Source of the DNA: Candidatus Gemmiger excrementigallinarum
GTDB lineage: Bacteria > Bacillota > Clostridia > Oscillospirales > Ruminococcaceae
Length of the DNA stretch: 60,554 nt
Assembly (NCBI GenBank): GCA_019116445.1
Contig: DXBP01000040.1
Span: forward strand, 1-60,554
Direction: 5' to 3'
The notes under the pieces are model-generated. The model was not told the DNA's origin, did not search any database, and saw only the letters and a program-made list of their open reading frames with translations. A program made the translations under genes and the position numbers. Each line of letters starts with the position of its first letter. Position 1 is the stretch's first letter. Below are positions 1-8,332 of the stretch, piece by piece.

Positions 1-42
1 GGGAAAGACTTTGCTGCTGTGACAAAAGAAACCCTCCTTATC

Positions 43-69
43 AAAAAATGCGGGCTGGAACCAGCCCGC
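43..69 (-). terminator. Rho-independent terminator of the polysaccharide operon
   Basis: On the minus strand a perfect 9-bp stem (GCGGGCTGG with CCAGCCCGC, two-base loop) is followed by a run of T (A43-A48 on the plus strand). It lies 18 bases after the stop of the last polysaccharide gene. Bases 1-42 hold nothing I can assign. Confidence 0.9.
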
Positions 70-86
70 GCTGTAATTGTACAAGG

Positions 87-629
87 TTATGTGTGCTCCC
101 AGGGGGAACGGATGATTTCGCCGGAATCCACTTTGGCAAAAGCGGCTACCTCTGCGCCGGCCTTGACGATGCCTCCCGGTGCTATGTGTACACCCCGGCC
201 CAGTACGGCATCGTGGTCCACGATAGCCCCGGCATTGACAATGCAGCCCGCACCAAGATGGACTCCGGCTCCCACATAGGCTTGGGGCAGGATCACGCAG
301 CCGGGCTCCAGCACAGCACTGGGGCTGACCGAAGCGTCGCTGCTGATGTAAACCGGCGTTGCATAACCGGCTGCCGCGACTTTTTGCAGCAGGGTCACAC
401 GAAGCTCGTTATTGCCCAGGGCTACAAAAGCGGTTCGACCGGGTCTGAGCAGGGCGGGATCGGCATAGTCACGCAGCGTACCGGCACAGCCGGGAGCGTT
501 GTCATCCAAAAATTCCGGCTGACCCCAGCCATCTTCAGCCAGCCAGTCGGCCAGTTGGCGGCCAAAACCACCCTTGCCCAGAATCAGCGGGCCGCGGTGA
601 TTCTTTCCCAAAGAGAATCCCTGCATCAT
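87..629 (-). CDS. NeuD/PglD-like sugar O-/N-acetyltransferase
   Basis: A 180-residue cytoplasmic acetyltransferase of the NeuD/PglD family. Residues 1-90 look like the N-terminal nucleotide-sugar-binding Rossmann-like domain (ILGKGGFGRQLADWL near the start). Residues about 90-170 are left-handed beta-helix hexapeptide repeats (PSAVLEPGCVILPQAYVGAG and following). The family moves acetyl from acetyl-CoA onto a sugar or amino sugar; the acceptor cannot be read from the sequence. The start overlaps the stop of the upstream gene (TAATG), and AGGAGG lies just before it, indicating translational coupling. It is the last gene of the minus-strand operon, next to the MBOAT/SGNH O-acylation pair, so a role in decorating the same polysaccharide is likely. 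Confidence 0.82.
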   Translation of the reverse strand: MMQGFSLGKNHRGPLILGKGGFGRQLADWLAEDGWGQPEFLDDNAPGCAGTLRDYADPALLRPGRTAFVALGNNELRVTLLQKVAAAGYATPVYISSDASVSPSAVLEPGCVILPQAYVGAGVHLGAGCIVNAGAIVDHDAVLGRGVHIAPGGIVKAGAEVAAFAKVDSGEIIRSPWEHT

Positions 630-2044
630 TATCCCTCCTGTACGGTTGAAGTTTCTGCGTCGCTCTCAGCGGTTTCCGCAGTATTTTCTTCGGTGTCGGA
701 GCCTTCCTCCGGGGCCGTTTCCAGGCTGGTACGCGGGTGTACAGCCAGCGGATCCGGCAATGTGTTGTTGGCAAGATTCTGCAGCGCCTGCGGTACACCG
801 GGGAAGAACCGTTCAATGCCGGTGCCGGAGCAGTGCAAACCATCAAAGAAATCCGTTTCCTGCAATCCTTCGATGCAGGTGGGATCGTAACTTCCATACA
901 GCGGAATGTTGTTATCGGCAGCATACTGGCGCACCCAGTTTTCTACCTGGAAAAAGCCTTTGTGTTTGTCCGGCTCGGTCAGCAGATATTCATACAGATA
1001 AGGATGCCAGGGAGAGAGCACCAGAATCACGGTAGTTCCCTGGGATTTCGCATATTGAATAAAGGAATCAAAGGCCTGGATCTGGGTCTGGCTCAACTCC
1101 TCAAAGCCTTCCATATGTACGCTGTTGAAGCTCATACAGGCTTCGGCTGCCAGCGCACGAATCTGATCGGCATTTTGACTGCGGAAAGCAATGTCATACA
1201 AAACGCTGCCGTCCGAACGTTTGATGGTGGAAGTCTGGTTGTAAGGATCTCCCTGTACAGGATTGAACTCGATGGTGTTGCCGTCATCGTCGGTGACGGT
1301 AGCCTGACCGTGGTTCTTGACGTAGTAGTCCACGTTTCCCTGGAAATATGCGGGGTCAGCCAGCGCACGCCAGAGCTCCACCTTGTCAGGCTCCTCGTAG
1401 TCGGTGGGAACGTTCAGAACCTTGGTCAGAAACTCGTTGTACAGGTCTGCATCGGCCCGGGAGTCAAACGCGGCTTCACTTCCGTAGAAGATCCAGGGGT
1501 CAAGGCTCCAAAGCAGGACTTTGGGTGTTTTTCCGTAACTGACCATCTTGTAATAGCTGGTCATATTGTCGCGCACATCGGCGCCGGTCACACCCATGTT
1601 GAAAAAGCTGTCCACACCGGTATTTTCGCGATTGAACTGCAATACGCGGCTGGAACCGATGCCAATGGCTTCCGGAGCCTCCGGAACGTCCTGTGCGTAC
1701 AATTGTACAACCTGCCGTTCGTCCATCTGCTCGAAGTTGGTCACATCATAGCCTTCCAGCATCAGGTCCACGATACGGCGGGGAGCCAGTGCGCCCTGGA
1801 ACAAACCGCTGCGGTCCACATTGTAACTGAATGCGACCATGAATACCAGGATCGGCACCAGCAGCAGGCACTTGAAGGCGGTTTTGGTTCCAAAGAACAG
1901 ACGCCGGGCCAGACCCTGCAAAAAGCAAATGACAGGATTCGGACGTTTCTTTTTGCGGCGCGGTTTTGCAGGGGCGGCTGTAGGGGCACCGCGGTGGATC
2001 TTAACGGGCGGTGTAGGGATCGGGGTAGGGGAATTTGCGGGCAT
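629..2044 (-). CDS. Membrane-anchored SGNH/DHHW-family acyltransferase partner of MBOAT
   Basis: A 471-residue protein with a proline-rich, then basic cytoplasmic tail (residues 1-40), one membrane segment at about 55-75 (CLLLVPILVFMVAFSY) and a large extracytoplasmic domain. SGNH-like motifs are visible: IGIGSSRVLQF (block I, Ser) and FFDGLHCSGTG (block V, Asp-x-x-His). The C-terminal 40 residues are Glu/Thr-rich and probably disordered. The layout matches the DltD/AlgJ/AlgX group that works with MBOAT proteins to transfer acyl groups to extracellular polymers. I chose the ATG at 2044 because the open frame upstream runs back into the MBOAT gene, while AAAGGCGG precedes 2044. It follows the MBOAT stop by 19 bases. 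Confidence 0.8.
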   Translation of the reverse strand: MPANSPTPIPTPPVKIHRGAPTAAPAKPRRKKKRPNPVICFLQGLARRLFFGTKTAFKCLLLVPILVFMVAFSYNVDRSGLFQGALAPRRIVDLMLEGYDVTNFEQMDERQVVQLYAQDVPEAPEAIGIGSSRVLQFNRENTGVDSFFNMGVTGADVRDNMTSYYKMVSYGKTPKVLLWSLDPWIFYGSEAAFDSRADADLYNEFLTKVLNVPTDYEEPDKVELWRALADPAYFQGNVDYYVKNHGQATVTDDDGNTIEFNPVQGDPYNQTSTIKRSDGSVLYDIAFRSQNADQIRALAAEACMSFNSVHMEGFEELSQTQIQAFDSFIQYAKSQGTTVILVLSPWHPYLYEYLLTEPDKHKGFFQVENWVRQYAADNNIPLYGSYDPTCIEGLQETDFFDGLHCSGTGIERFFPGVPQALQNLANNTLPDPLAVHPRTSLETAPEEGSDTEENTAETAESDAETSTVQEG

Positions 2045-2063
2045 AGAGTAATACCGCCTTTCG

Positions 2064-3566
2064 TTAATATTGCTGGTAGATGAATGCAGACTGGCCGAAC
2101 GCAGCAAAGAACAGAATCGCTGCCGCTGCTGTATAATACAGCGTCCAGCGCAGCGGCCAGACCTGTTTGCGTACCCAGGCAGCCACATTCTGCCCGCTGT
2201 GTTCCACGGCGAAAACAACAAAGCAGCCAAACCACAGTACCACCGGCAGGCGGCCATCAATACCGCTGTCAAAAATCAGAGAAGTGATCTGGTGCCAGCT
2301 GCCGGCCACGCCCTGCCATCCCTGAAGCATGGACGCATAGATGGCGAAGGGATCGGCGTTATAAAGTGCACTGGCAAAGAAAACCAGTGTGAAGCAGAAC
2401 AACACGTTGGTGTAAAGAACCTGCCAGAAGGTTTTGAACCAGGAGGCACGATACAGTAGATTATAGCGTTCCAAGGCCCGGCGGGGCTTGGCCGTAAGTA
2501 CACCGAAAGCCGAAATCAATCCGCAGGCAAGACCCCAGACAAGGTAACGCCAGTCGGCACCATGCCACAGGCCGGAGCAGAGGAAAACGATAATGATGTT
2601 CAGGTAATGGCGCCAGGGAGCGCAGCGGCTGCCGCCCAGAGAAAAATATACGTAATCGCGGAACCAGCCGGTCATGGAGATGTGCCAGCGGCGCCAGAAC
2701 TCGCCGAAACTGCGGGATTCAAAGGGCGCCTGGAAGTTCTCAATCAGGTCATACCCCAGAATGCGCGCGGCACCCAGTGCAATGTCACAGCAGCCGGAAA
2801 AATCCATGTACAGCTGAACGGCAAACAGAACCGTAGCGGCAACCAGGTTCGGCCCGCTCATACTGGTGGGGTCCGAATACACCACAGAAACATAATGGCT
2901 CAGATTGTCGGCAATGACCATCTTTTTGGTATAGCCCCACAGCATACGGAAGGCACCGCCCGCGCAGCGGCTGTAGCTGAAACGGCGGCTTTTCTGAATC
3001 TGGGGCCGCAGCTGAGGATAGCGTTCGATGGGGCCGTTGATCAAGGTGGGGAAGAAGCTGACAAACAACGCATAATGGAAAGGATTGGTTTCCACCCGGC
3101 AGCGATGCTTGTAAACGTCGATGGTATAGCTGAGAGCCGCAAAGGTGAAATAGCTCAATCCCAACGGCGCCAGCAGATTATCGCGACGGGCCAGCCAGCT
3201 GCCGCCCAGGCTGTCGGCCAGCAGATTCCAGTATTTGTAGTAAATCAGGATGCCAATCCCAAATCCGATGGCGACCAACAGGGCCACCACACGCAGAACA
3301 CGGTTCCGGGTGCGTCCGATAAGAAGGCCACACAACCAGGTTATGAGAGTGGCACCCAGCAAAACGCCGACCAGCGGGCGATTGGCAGCATCATAGCAGA
3401 AAAAGCCGTAGCTGGCCACCAGAAGAAAATACGGCCGTGCAACTCGCGGCAGCGCATAGTGAATCAATGCCGTGGCCGCAAAAAAGACGATAAACAACAG
3501 CGAGGTGATCGTCATTGTCTGGTCCCCGCTCAAAAAGGCAAGAACCTGCTCCCAGGTGATTGTCAT
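2064..3566 (-). CDS. MBOAT family O-acyltransferase (AlgI-like)
   Basis: A 500-residue polytopic membrane protein of the membrane-bound O-acyltransferase family. Signature stretches are RSFGEFWRRWHISMTGWFRDYVY (about 280-300) and LCSGLWHGADWRYLVWG, whose His is the conserved catalytic histidine. AlgI/PatA-type enzymes pass an acyl group (usually acetyl) across the membrane for O-acylation of polysaccharide. The next gene encodes an SGNH partner, the usual pairing. I prefer the start at 3566 over 3584 because GGAGAGAG sits 4-11 bases before that ATG. The predicted role is O-acetylation of the exopolysaccharide made by this operon. Confidence 0.9.
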   Translation of the reverse strand: MTITWEQVLAFLSGDQTMTITSLLFIVFFAATALIHYALPRVARPYFLLVASYGFFCYDAANRPLVGVLLGATLITWLCGLLIGRTRNRVLRVVALLVAIGFGIGILIYYKYWNLLADSLGGSWLARRDNLLAPLGLSYFTFAALSYTIDVYKHRCRVETNPFHYALFVSFFPTLINGPIERYPQLRPQIQKSRRFSYSRCAGGAFRMLWGYTKKMVIADNLSHYVSVVYSDPTSMSGPNLVAATVLFAVQLYMDFSGCCDIALGAARILGYDLIENFQAPFESRSFGEFWRRWHISMTGWFRDYVYFSLGGSRCAPWRHYLNIIIVFLCSGLWHGADWRYLVWGLACGLISAFGVLTAKPRRALERYNLLYRASWFKTFWQVLYTNVLFCFTLVFFASALYNADPFAIYASMLQGWQGVAGSWHQITSLIFDSGIDGRLPVVLWFGCFVVFAVEHSGQNVAAWVRKQVWPLRWTLYYTAAAAILFFAAFGQSAFIYQQY

Positions 3567-3606
3567 TACTCTCTCTCCATTCACTCAACCGATAACCGCC
3601 GCAGGG

Positions 3607-3960
3607 TCATTGTTTTTCTTCCAGATCACGCACGCGTTTTTCCAGAATGGCGTTGGCTTGGGTCAGGCGCTTGCATTTGTCGGCCAACTGGCTGATGGCG
3701 ATGCTCAACGAAAGCAACACAACCAGCACAAAACAGAACATCAGGAAGAAAACCAGGTTTACCGGCATCTCGATGTCCAACAAATCGCGCAGCACATATA
3801 CAACATAGGGGAATACGGCAAAGATCACCAGTCCCACGGCCAGCGCCAGCCACAGCAAACTGTATTTGACACTCATCAGTCCCCGCTTCAGGAAAACAAA
3901 GATAATGAGCAGCAGCGCTACGGCGCCCAGGATCATAAAGAATTGCAGTTGTGGAGTCAT
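3607..3960 (-). CDS. DUF2304 membrane protein
   Basis: A 117-residue protein with three predicted membrane segments (about 8-24, 31-53 and 66-91) and a charged C-terminal helix that looks like a coiled coil (CKRLTQANAILEKRVRDLEE). Length and pattern fit DUF2304. These small proteins often sit beside DPM-synthase-like GT2 genes in surface polysaccharide loci; their biochemical role is not settled. The start overlaps the stop of the GT2 gene by four bases (ATGA), implying coupled translation and perhaps a complex with that transferase. Confidence 0.8.
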   Translation of the reverse strand: MTPQLQFFMILGAVALLLIIFVFLKRGLMSVKYSLLWLALAVGLVIFAVFPYVVYVLRDLLDIEMPVNLVFFLMFCFVLVVLLSLSIAISQLADKCKRLTQANAILEKRVRDLEEKQ

Positions 3961-4676
3961 TTTTTGCCTCCCCGGGATTTGTGGATAGAAAAACGGTCAA
4001 TCAGCAGAGCCAGGGACACTTTGACCATGTAATAAACACTTTTGAAGCTGGAAATGCTGGACACACCGCCCTGCCGTTCCCGCATGATAACGGGTGCTTC
4101 GCCTACGGCAAATCCGGCAAGGCAGGCAGCCAGAATGGCCTCCGGTTCCGGATAGTCGGTGGCATAGTGCTTGGCAAAATAGGCGGTCATCCGGGCGTTG
4201 GTGGCGCGGAAACCGCTGGTAACATCCAGAACGCGCTTACCGCAGAGCAGGTGGATCAGGCCGCTGAGAAAGCGGATGCCGACCCGCCGCATAAAGCTGG
4301 TCTGGAATCCTTCCTTCTTAATAAAACGGCTGCCGATACACATATCACATTCGCCGCGCAAAACGGGCTGCACGATCTCATGCAGATACGCGGGATCATG
4401 CTGCCCGTCACCATCCATCTGTACGGTGACATCATAGCCGTTGCGTGCAGCGTACAGATAACCGCACTGCACGCCGCCGCCAATGCCAAGATTCACCGGC
4501 AGGTCCAGGAACGGATACCCGCGGCTTTGCAGCAAAGCCGCGCTGCCGTCGGTAGAACAGTCGTTGATGACCAGGAAATCTACCTCAGGGCAGGTGGATT
4601 TCAGCCGTTCCACGGTATTTACGATGTTTTCTTCTTCATTATAGCAGGGAATCAGCACCAAAATTTTTTCGTCCAA
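3957..4676 (-). CDS. Family 2 glycosyltransferase, dolichol-phosphate-sugar synthase-like
   Basis: A 239-residue GT-A fold transferase. It opens with ILVLIPCYNEEENIVNTVERL, has the acidic nucleotide-sugar site VTVQMDGDGQHDPAYL at about 88-102, and GSRFIKKEG further on. No membrane domain is attached; the adjoining DUF2304 protein may supply one. The start is TTG at 4676: no ATG or GTG gives the conserved N-terminus, and GAGGT lies 8-12 bases upstream. A polyprenyl-phosphate or lipid-linked acceptor is likely from the subfamily; the donor sugar cannot be called. It sits between the WbuB-like GT4 gene and DUF2304. Confidence 0.88.
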   Translation of the reverse strand: MDEKILVLIPCYNEEENIVNTVERLKSTCPEVDFLVINDCSTDGSAALLQSRGYPFLDLPVNLGIGGGVQCGYLYAARNGYDVTVQMDGDGQHDPAYLHEIVQPVLRGECDMCIGSRFIKKEGFQTSFMRRVGIRFLSGLIHLLCGKRVLDVTSGFRATNARMTAYFAKHYATDYPEPEAILAACLAGFAVGEAPVIMRERQGGVSSISSFKSVYYMVKVSLALLIDRFSIHKSRGGKK

Positions 4677-4699
4677 AAGTGTACCTCACATCCGGGCGG

Positions 4700-5923
4700 T
4701 CATTCGCCCTGCAAAATAAAAGTTTCCAACCGGCGCAAAAGTTCGGCGCGGCGATAGTGGGCCAGATAGTATTCCTTCGCTTTGGCGCCCAAGGCAGCGC
4801 GATCGGTTTCCGTCATCGTTGTCAGACGGAGCATATTCTCTGCCAGAGCGTGCTGGTCGCAGGCAGGGCTTACAAGGCCGCCGCCGCTTTGCTGTACGGC
4901 GGCAAAGCCCGCTCCGTTCATGCTGGCAAGAATCGGTTTCCCGGCGGCCATGTAGCTGGCCAGTTTGCCGGGCACTGTCAGCCCCAGGTCGGGGGAATCA
5001 GACAGTGAAATCAGCAAGGCATCGGCCAGTGCTGTAAATTTGGGCACTTCTTTGGCGGGCACGCTGCCGTAAAAAGTCACGGCATCTTCCGCGTGCAACT
5101 CCTGAGCCAAGGTCTGCAGACTTTCCCGGCTCATACCATCACCAACCAGCAGCAAATGCAGGTTTTCGGCGCCTGCTGCACGGGCTTCCAACACAGCGCG
5201 CAGCACCATGTCCAGACTCTGGGCAGGCGTAAAGGTCCCGGTGAATACCAGATTGAACCGTCCGGCAAAACGTTCTTCCAAAGCGGCGTCGTGCTGCGGT
5301 ACGGCATAAAAATCTTCGCAGTATTGCGGAATAGCGGCGACTGCACTTTTCGGCTTGCCGGTGCGTTCGCAAAGGCGCTGCTGCAGCGGCTCGCTCATGG
5401 CAATCAGACGGTCCGCCTGCTTGTACAGGTGATCGCTCACCCCCTGGGCAATACGGCGCAGCAGTTTGTTGCTTACAGGCAGTACGCTGTACAGATTTTC
5501 CGGCCAAAGGTCCAGCACATAATTGGTAAACGGTATTTTGTGCTTTCTGGCATAGCGGATGGCCGGCCAGCACATCAGTACCGGACTGGTGTTGAAGCAA
5601 AAGACAGCATCATAACCGCCCGGAAGCCGGTCCAGCGCTGCCGCAGCATACAGCGGCCAGCTGACGTAGTTCAAGAAAATATTGAGGCTGGTGTTGCCTT
5701 TGCGCGGCCACTCTTTGGCCCGAAACACCTGGGCGGAGCCGTAATGCTCCTCCCAGGGACCTTGGGGACCGTATCCGTCAAACCATTCTCCCTTGGGGTA
5801 GTTGGGCAGGCCGCAAAGTACATCCACTTCCAGTCCATCCTGCAAAAAGCCTTCCACAATGTCGTTGATACGGAAGTTTTCAGGCCAGAAGTGCTGGGTC
5901 ACAACAAGGATGCGTTTGGCCAT
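4700..5923 (-). CDS. Family 4 glycosyltransferase, WbuB-like
   Basis: A 407-residue GT-B fold transferase. The N-terminal acceptor domain begins with ILVVTQHFWPENFRINDI and contains LCGLPNYPKGEWFDGYG, both typical of WbuB-like GT4 enzymes. The C-terminal donor domain has NLVFTGTFTPAQSLDMVL and LLVGDGMSRESL, followed by the acidic PDLGLTVPGKLASYMAAGKPIL region. WbuB-type enzymes transfer L-FucNAc, and the three enzymes making UDP-L-FucNAc are encoded immediately upstream, so this is the best candidate for that step. That specificity is inference. The ATG lies one base after the upstream TGA. Confidence 0.88.
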   Translation of the reverse strand: MAKRILVVTQHFWPENFRINDIVEGFLQDGLEVDVLCGLPNYPKGEWFDGYGPQGPWEEHYGSAQVFRAKEWPRKGNTSLNIFLNYVSWPLYAAAALDRLPGGYDAVFCFNTSPVLMCWPAIRYARKHKIPFTNYVLDLWPENLYSVLPVSNKLLRRIAQGVSDHLYKQADRLIAMSEPLQQRLCERTGKPKSAVAAIPQYCEDFYAVPQHDAALEERFAGRFNLVFTGTFTPAQSLDMVLRAVLEARAAGAENLHLLLVGDGMSRESLQTLAQELHAEDAVTFYGSVPAKEVPKFTALADALLISLSDSPDLGLTVPGKLASYMAAGKPILASMNGAGFAAVQQSGGGLVSPACDQHALAENMLRLTTMTETDRAALGAKAKEYYLAHYRRAELLRRLETFILQGE

Positions 5924-5924
5924 C

Positions 5925-7064
5925 TCAGTACTTTCTCCACACCATCTTATTCACAACACCGGTATAGCTCTGAATGATTTTGACCACTTTAGTGGAAACA
6001 TCCTCAGTGTAGTAGGGAACGGGAATCCCGTTATCTCCGTTCTCGTTCATGGCAACAGCGGTCTGCACAGCCTGTTCCACGCCGCCGGCACGGATACCGG
6101 CCAGCACGAAGCACCCTTTGTCCAGCGCCTCGGGGCGTTCGGTGGAGGTGCGGATGCAGACTGCGGGGAAGGGATGCCCCACACTGGTGAAGAAGCTGGA
6201 TTCTTCCGGCAGCGTGCCGGAGTCCGAAATCACGGCAAACGCATTCATCTGCAGGTGGTTATAGTCGTGGAAGCCCAGAGGCTCATGAAGTTTGACCCGC
6301 TTGTCCAGCTGGAATCCCATGGCATCCAGTCGCTTTTTGCTGCGGGGATGGCAGGAGTACAGGATCGGCATATCATAAGTTTCGGCCAGGTGGTTGATGG
6401 AGGTGAACAGATCGATAAAGTTCTGTTCGGTATCGATGTTCTCCTCGCGATGAGCGGAGAGCAGCATGTATTTGCGCGGCTCCAGACCCAGGCGTTCCAG
6501 CACATCGGAAGCCTCGATTTTTTCAAGGTTGGCGTGCAGTACTTCCGCCATGGGGCTGCCGGTGACAAAAGTGCGATCTTTGGCGGTGCCCTCTGCGTTC
6601 AGATACCGGCGGGCGTGCTCAGAGTAGCACATATTCACGTCAGCAATGTGATCCACAATGCGGCGGTTGGTTTCTTCCGGCAGGCATTCATCAAAGCAGC
6701 GGTTGCCGGCTTCCATGTGGAAGATGGGAATGTGCAGCCGCTTGGCGGCAATGGCCGACAGGCAGGAGTTTGTGTCGCCCAGAATCAACAAAGCGTCGGG
6801 TTTCTGCTCCGCCATCAGGGCATAGGATTTGGCAACAATGTTGCCGATGGTTTCGCCCAGATCTTTGCCCACAGCGTCCAGATAGAAGTCCGGCGCCCGC
6901 AGACCCAAATCCTCAAAAAATACCTGGTTCAGGTTGTAATCATAGTTCTGACCGGTATGCACCAGGATCTGATCGAAATATTTGTCGCACTTTTTGATGA
7001 CGGCGCTCAGCCGGATGATCTCCGGCCGGGTGCCGATGATGGTCATCAATTTCAGCTTGTTCAT
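5925..7064 (-). CDS. UDP-N-acetylglucosamine 2-epimerase (non-hydrolysing, CapG/FnlC-like)
   Basis: A 379-residue enzyme of the WecB superfamily. Seen: MTIIGTRPEIIRLSAVI at the N-terminus, LVHTGQNYDYNLNQVFFEDL, GDTNSCLSAIAAKRLHIPIFHMEAGNR with the conserved HMEAG, and SDSGTLPEESSFF in the donor domain. In this operon it follows CapE-like and CapF-like genes, so the likely reaction is the last one to UDP-L-FucNAc: C2 epimerisation of UDP-N-acetyl-L-pneumosamine. AAAAGGATG precedes the ATG. It is separated from capF by a 119-base gap in which I see no other gene or clear signal. UDP-ManNAc formation is the alternative if it acts on UDP-GlcNAc. Confidence 0.9.
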   Translation of the reverse strand: MNKLKLMTIIGTRPEIIRLSAVIKKCDKYFDQILVHTGQNYDYNLNQVFFEDLGLRAPDFYLDAVGKDLGETIGNIVAKSYALMAEQKPDALLILGDTNSCLSAIAAKRLHIPIFHMEAGNRCFDECLPEETNRRIVDHIADVNMCYSEHARRYLNAEGTAKDRTFVTGSPMAEVLHANLEKIEASDVLERLGLEPRKYMLLSAHREENIDTEQNFIDLFTSINHLAETYDMPILYSCHPRSKKRLDAMGFQLDKRVKLHEPLGFHDYNHLQMNAFAVISDSGTLPEESSFFTSVGHPFPAVCIRTSTERPEALDKGCFVLAGIRAGGVEQAVQTAVAMNENGDNGIPVPYYTEDVSTKVVKIIQSYTGVVNKMVWRKY

Positions 7065-7183
7065 GACAAAACAACATCCTTTTCAGAAAATTGAAAGATC
7101 CGGCGCGGATCGTTGGGAACGCCGGGGATCGTAGTAGATGCGCAGGGAATCCTGCTCCGTGGTTGGTATGGCTTTCCACCTTA

Positions 7184-8332
7184 TCAGACCGGCAGATAGA
7201 AAGTGTCAGGATGATCGGGATCAAAACATTCATTGGCCCACATGACCGTGACCATGTCTTCGCTGCCAACATTCTCGATGTTGTGGGTATAGCCGCAGGG
7301 AATATCCACGACCTGAAGTTTCTTGCCGCTGACGTGATATGCAATGACTTCGTCACTGTCGATGCGGCGGAAACGAATCACGCCTTCGCCCTGTACCACC
7401 AGGAACTTTTCGTTCTTGGTATGGTGCCAGTGGTTCCCTTTGACAATGCCGGGCTTGGAGATGTTCACGCTGACCTGGCCGCGCTCGGGGCTGCGCAATA
7501 CCTCGGTAAAGCTGCCCCGGTCATCGCAGTGCATATTCAGATCATAGGCGAACTGATCGGTGGGCAGATAGCTCAGATAGGTGGAGTACAGTTTTTTCTC
7601 AAAACTGCCTTCCGCCAGGTAAGGTACCGTCAGGCTGCCCTTGCGGGCCTCGGCAAAACCTTCAATCAGTTCAGCCAGCCGGCCCAGGGTGACCCGATGC
7701 ACCGGATGAATCCGGCAATAGCCCTCCTCATCCCGCTGAGCCTTTCCTTCCTGCATTGCATCCAGAATACAGCTGATGACATCGTCAATATAGACAAGCG
7801 GCAACTCGTAGGCCGGATCCCGGACTTCGATGGGAAGACCGCGCGCAATATTATGGCAGAATGTGGCCACCACACTGTTATAGTTGGGTCGGCACCATTT
7901 ACCAAAAACGCCTTCCATACGGAATACATACACTGGTGCGCCGGTGGCCTTACCGTGGACAAAAATGGCATCCTCGGCCTGCTTTTTGCTTTTGCCGTAG
8001 TCATTGTCCAGTGCGGCCTGGATGCTGCTGGTCACCAAAACCGGTGCCTTGTTCCCGCTTTCTGCCAGCAGGTGCAGCATGGTATCGGTCAGGCCGGCGT
8101 TGCCACTGTAGAATTCGCTGGGATCCTTGGGGCGGTTGATGCCTGCCAGATGTACCACAAACGCTGCCCGGCGGCAATAGTCCGCCAGCGTTTCCACGGT
8201 GTCATTTTTTTCAAACAACAGCAGGTCTTTGCAGCCCATGGCGTGCAGGGTGGCTACCAGATTGCGGCCCACAAAACCGCCCGCGCCGGTAATCAGAATC
8301 GGCGTCGGCAGGGCAGGGGTGTCATTGGGCAT
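7184..8332 (-). CDS. CapF/FnlB-like UDP-2-acetamido-2,6-dideoxy-hexulose reductase
   Basis: A 382-residue bifunctional enzyme of the UDP-L-FucNAc pathway. The N-terminal short-chain dehydrogenase domain has ILITGAGGFVGRNLVATL (about 12-29, NAD(P) binding) and VTSSIQAALDNDYGKSKKQAE (Tyr-x-x-x-Lys). The C-terminal cupin starts near residue 260, with SVNISKPGIVKGNHWHHTKNEK carrying the metal-binding histidines, and performs C3 epimerisation in characterised CapF. The start overlaps the end of capE by 11 bases, and GAGGAG lies inside the capE tail about 10 bases upstream, so translation is coupled. Length fits the family (about 370). Confidence 0.93.
   Translation of the reverse strand: MPNDTPALPTPILITGAGGFVGRNLVATLHAMGCKDLLLFEKNDTVETLADYCRRAAFVVHLAGINRPKDPSEFYSGNAGLTDTMLHLLAESGNKAPVLVTSSIQAALDNDYGKSKKQAEDAIFVHGKATGAPVYVFRMEGVFGKWCRPNYNSVVATFCHNIARGLPIEVRDPAYELPLVYIDDVISCILDAMQEGKAQRDEEGYCRIHPVHRVTLGRLAELIEGFAEARKGSLTVPYLAEGSFEKKLYSTYLSYLPTDQFAYDLNMHCDDRGSFTEVLRSPERGQVSVNISKPGIVKGNHWHHTKNEKFLVVQGEGVIRFRRIDSDEVIAYHVSGKKLQVVDIPCGYTHNIENVGSEDMVTVMWANECFDPDHPDTFYLPV

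Noticed and set aside
629-2272. Longer start for the SGNH gene at 2272
   Set aside because: The extra 76 residues would overlap the MBOAT gene by 200 bases and show no family similarity; 2044 has a ribosome site.
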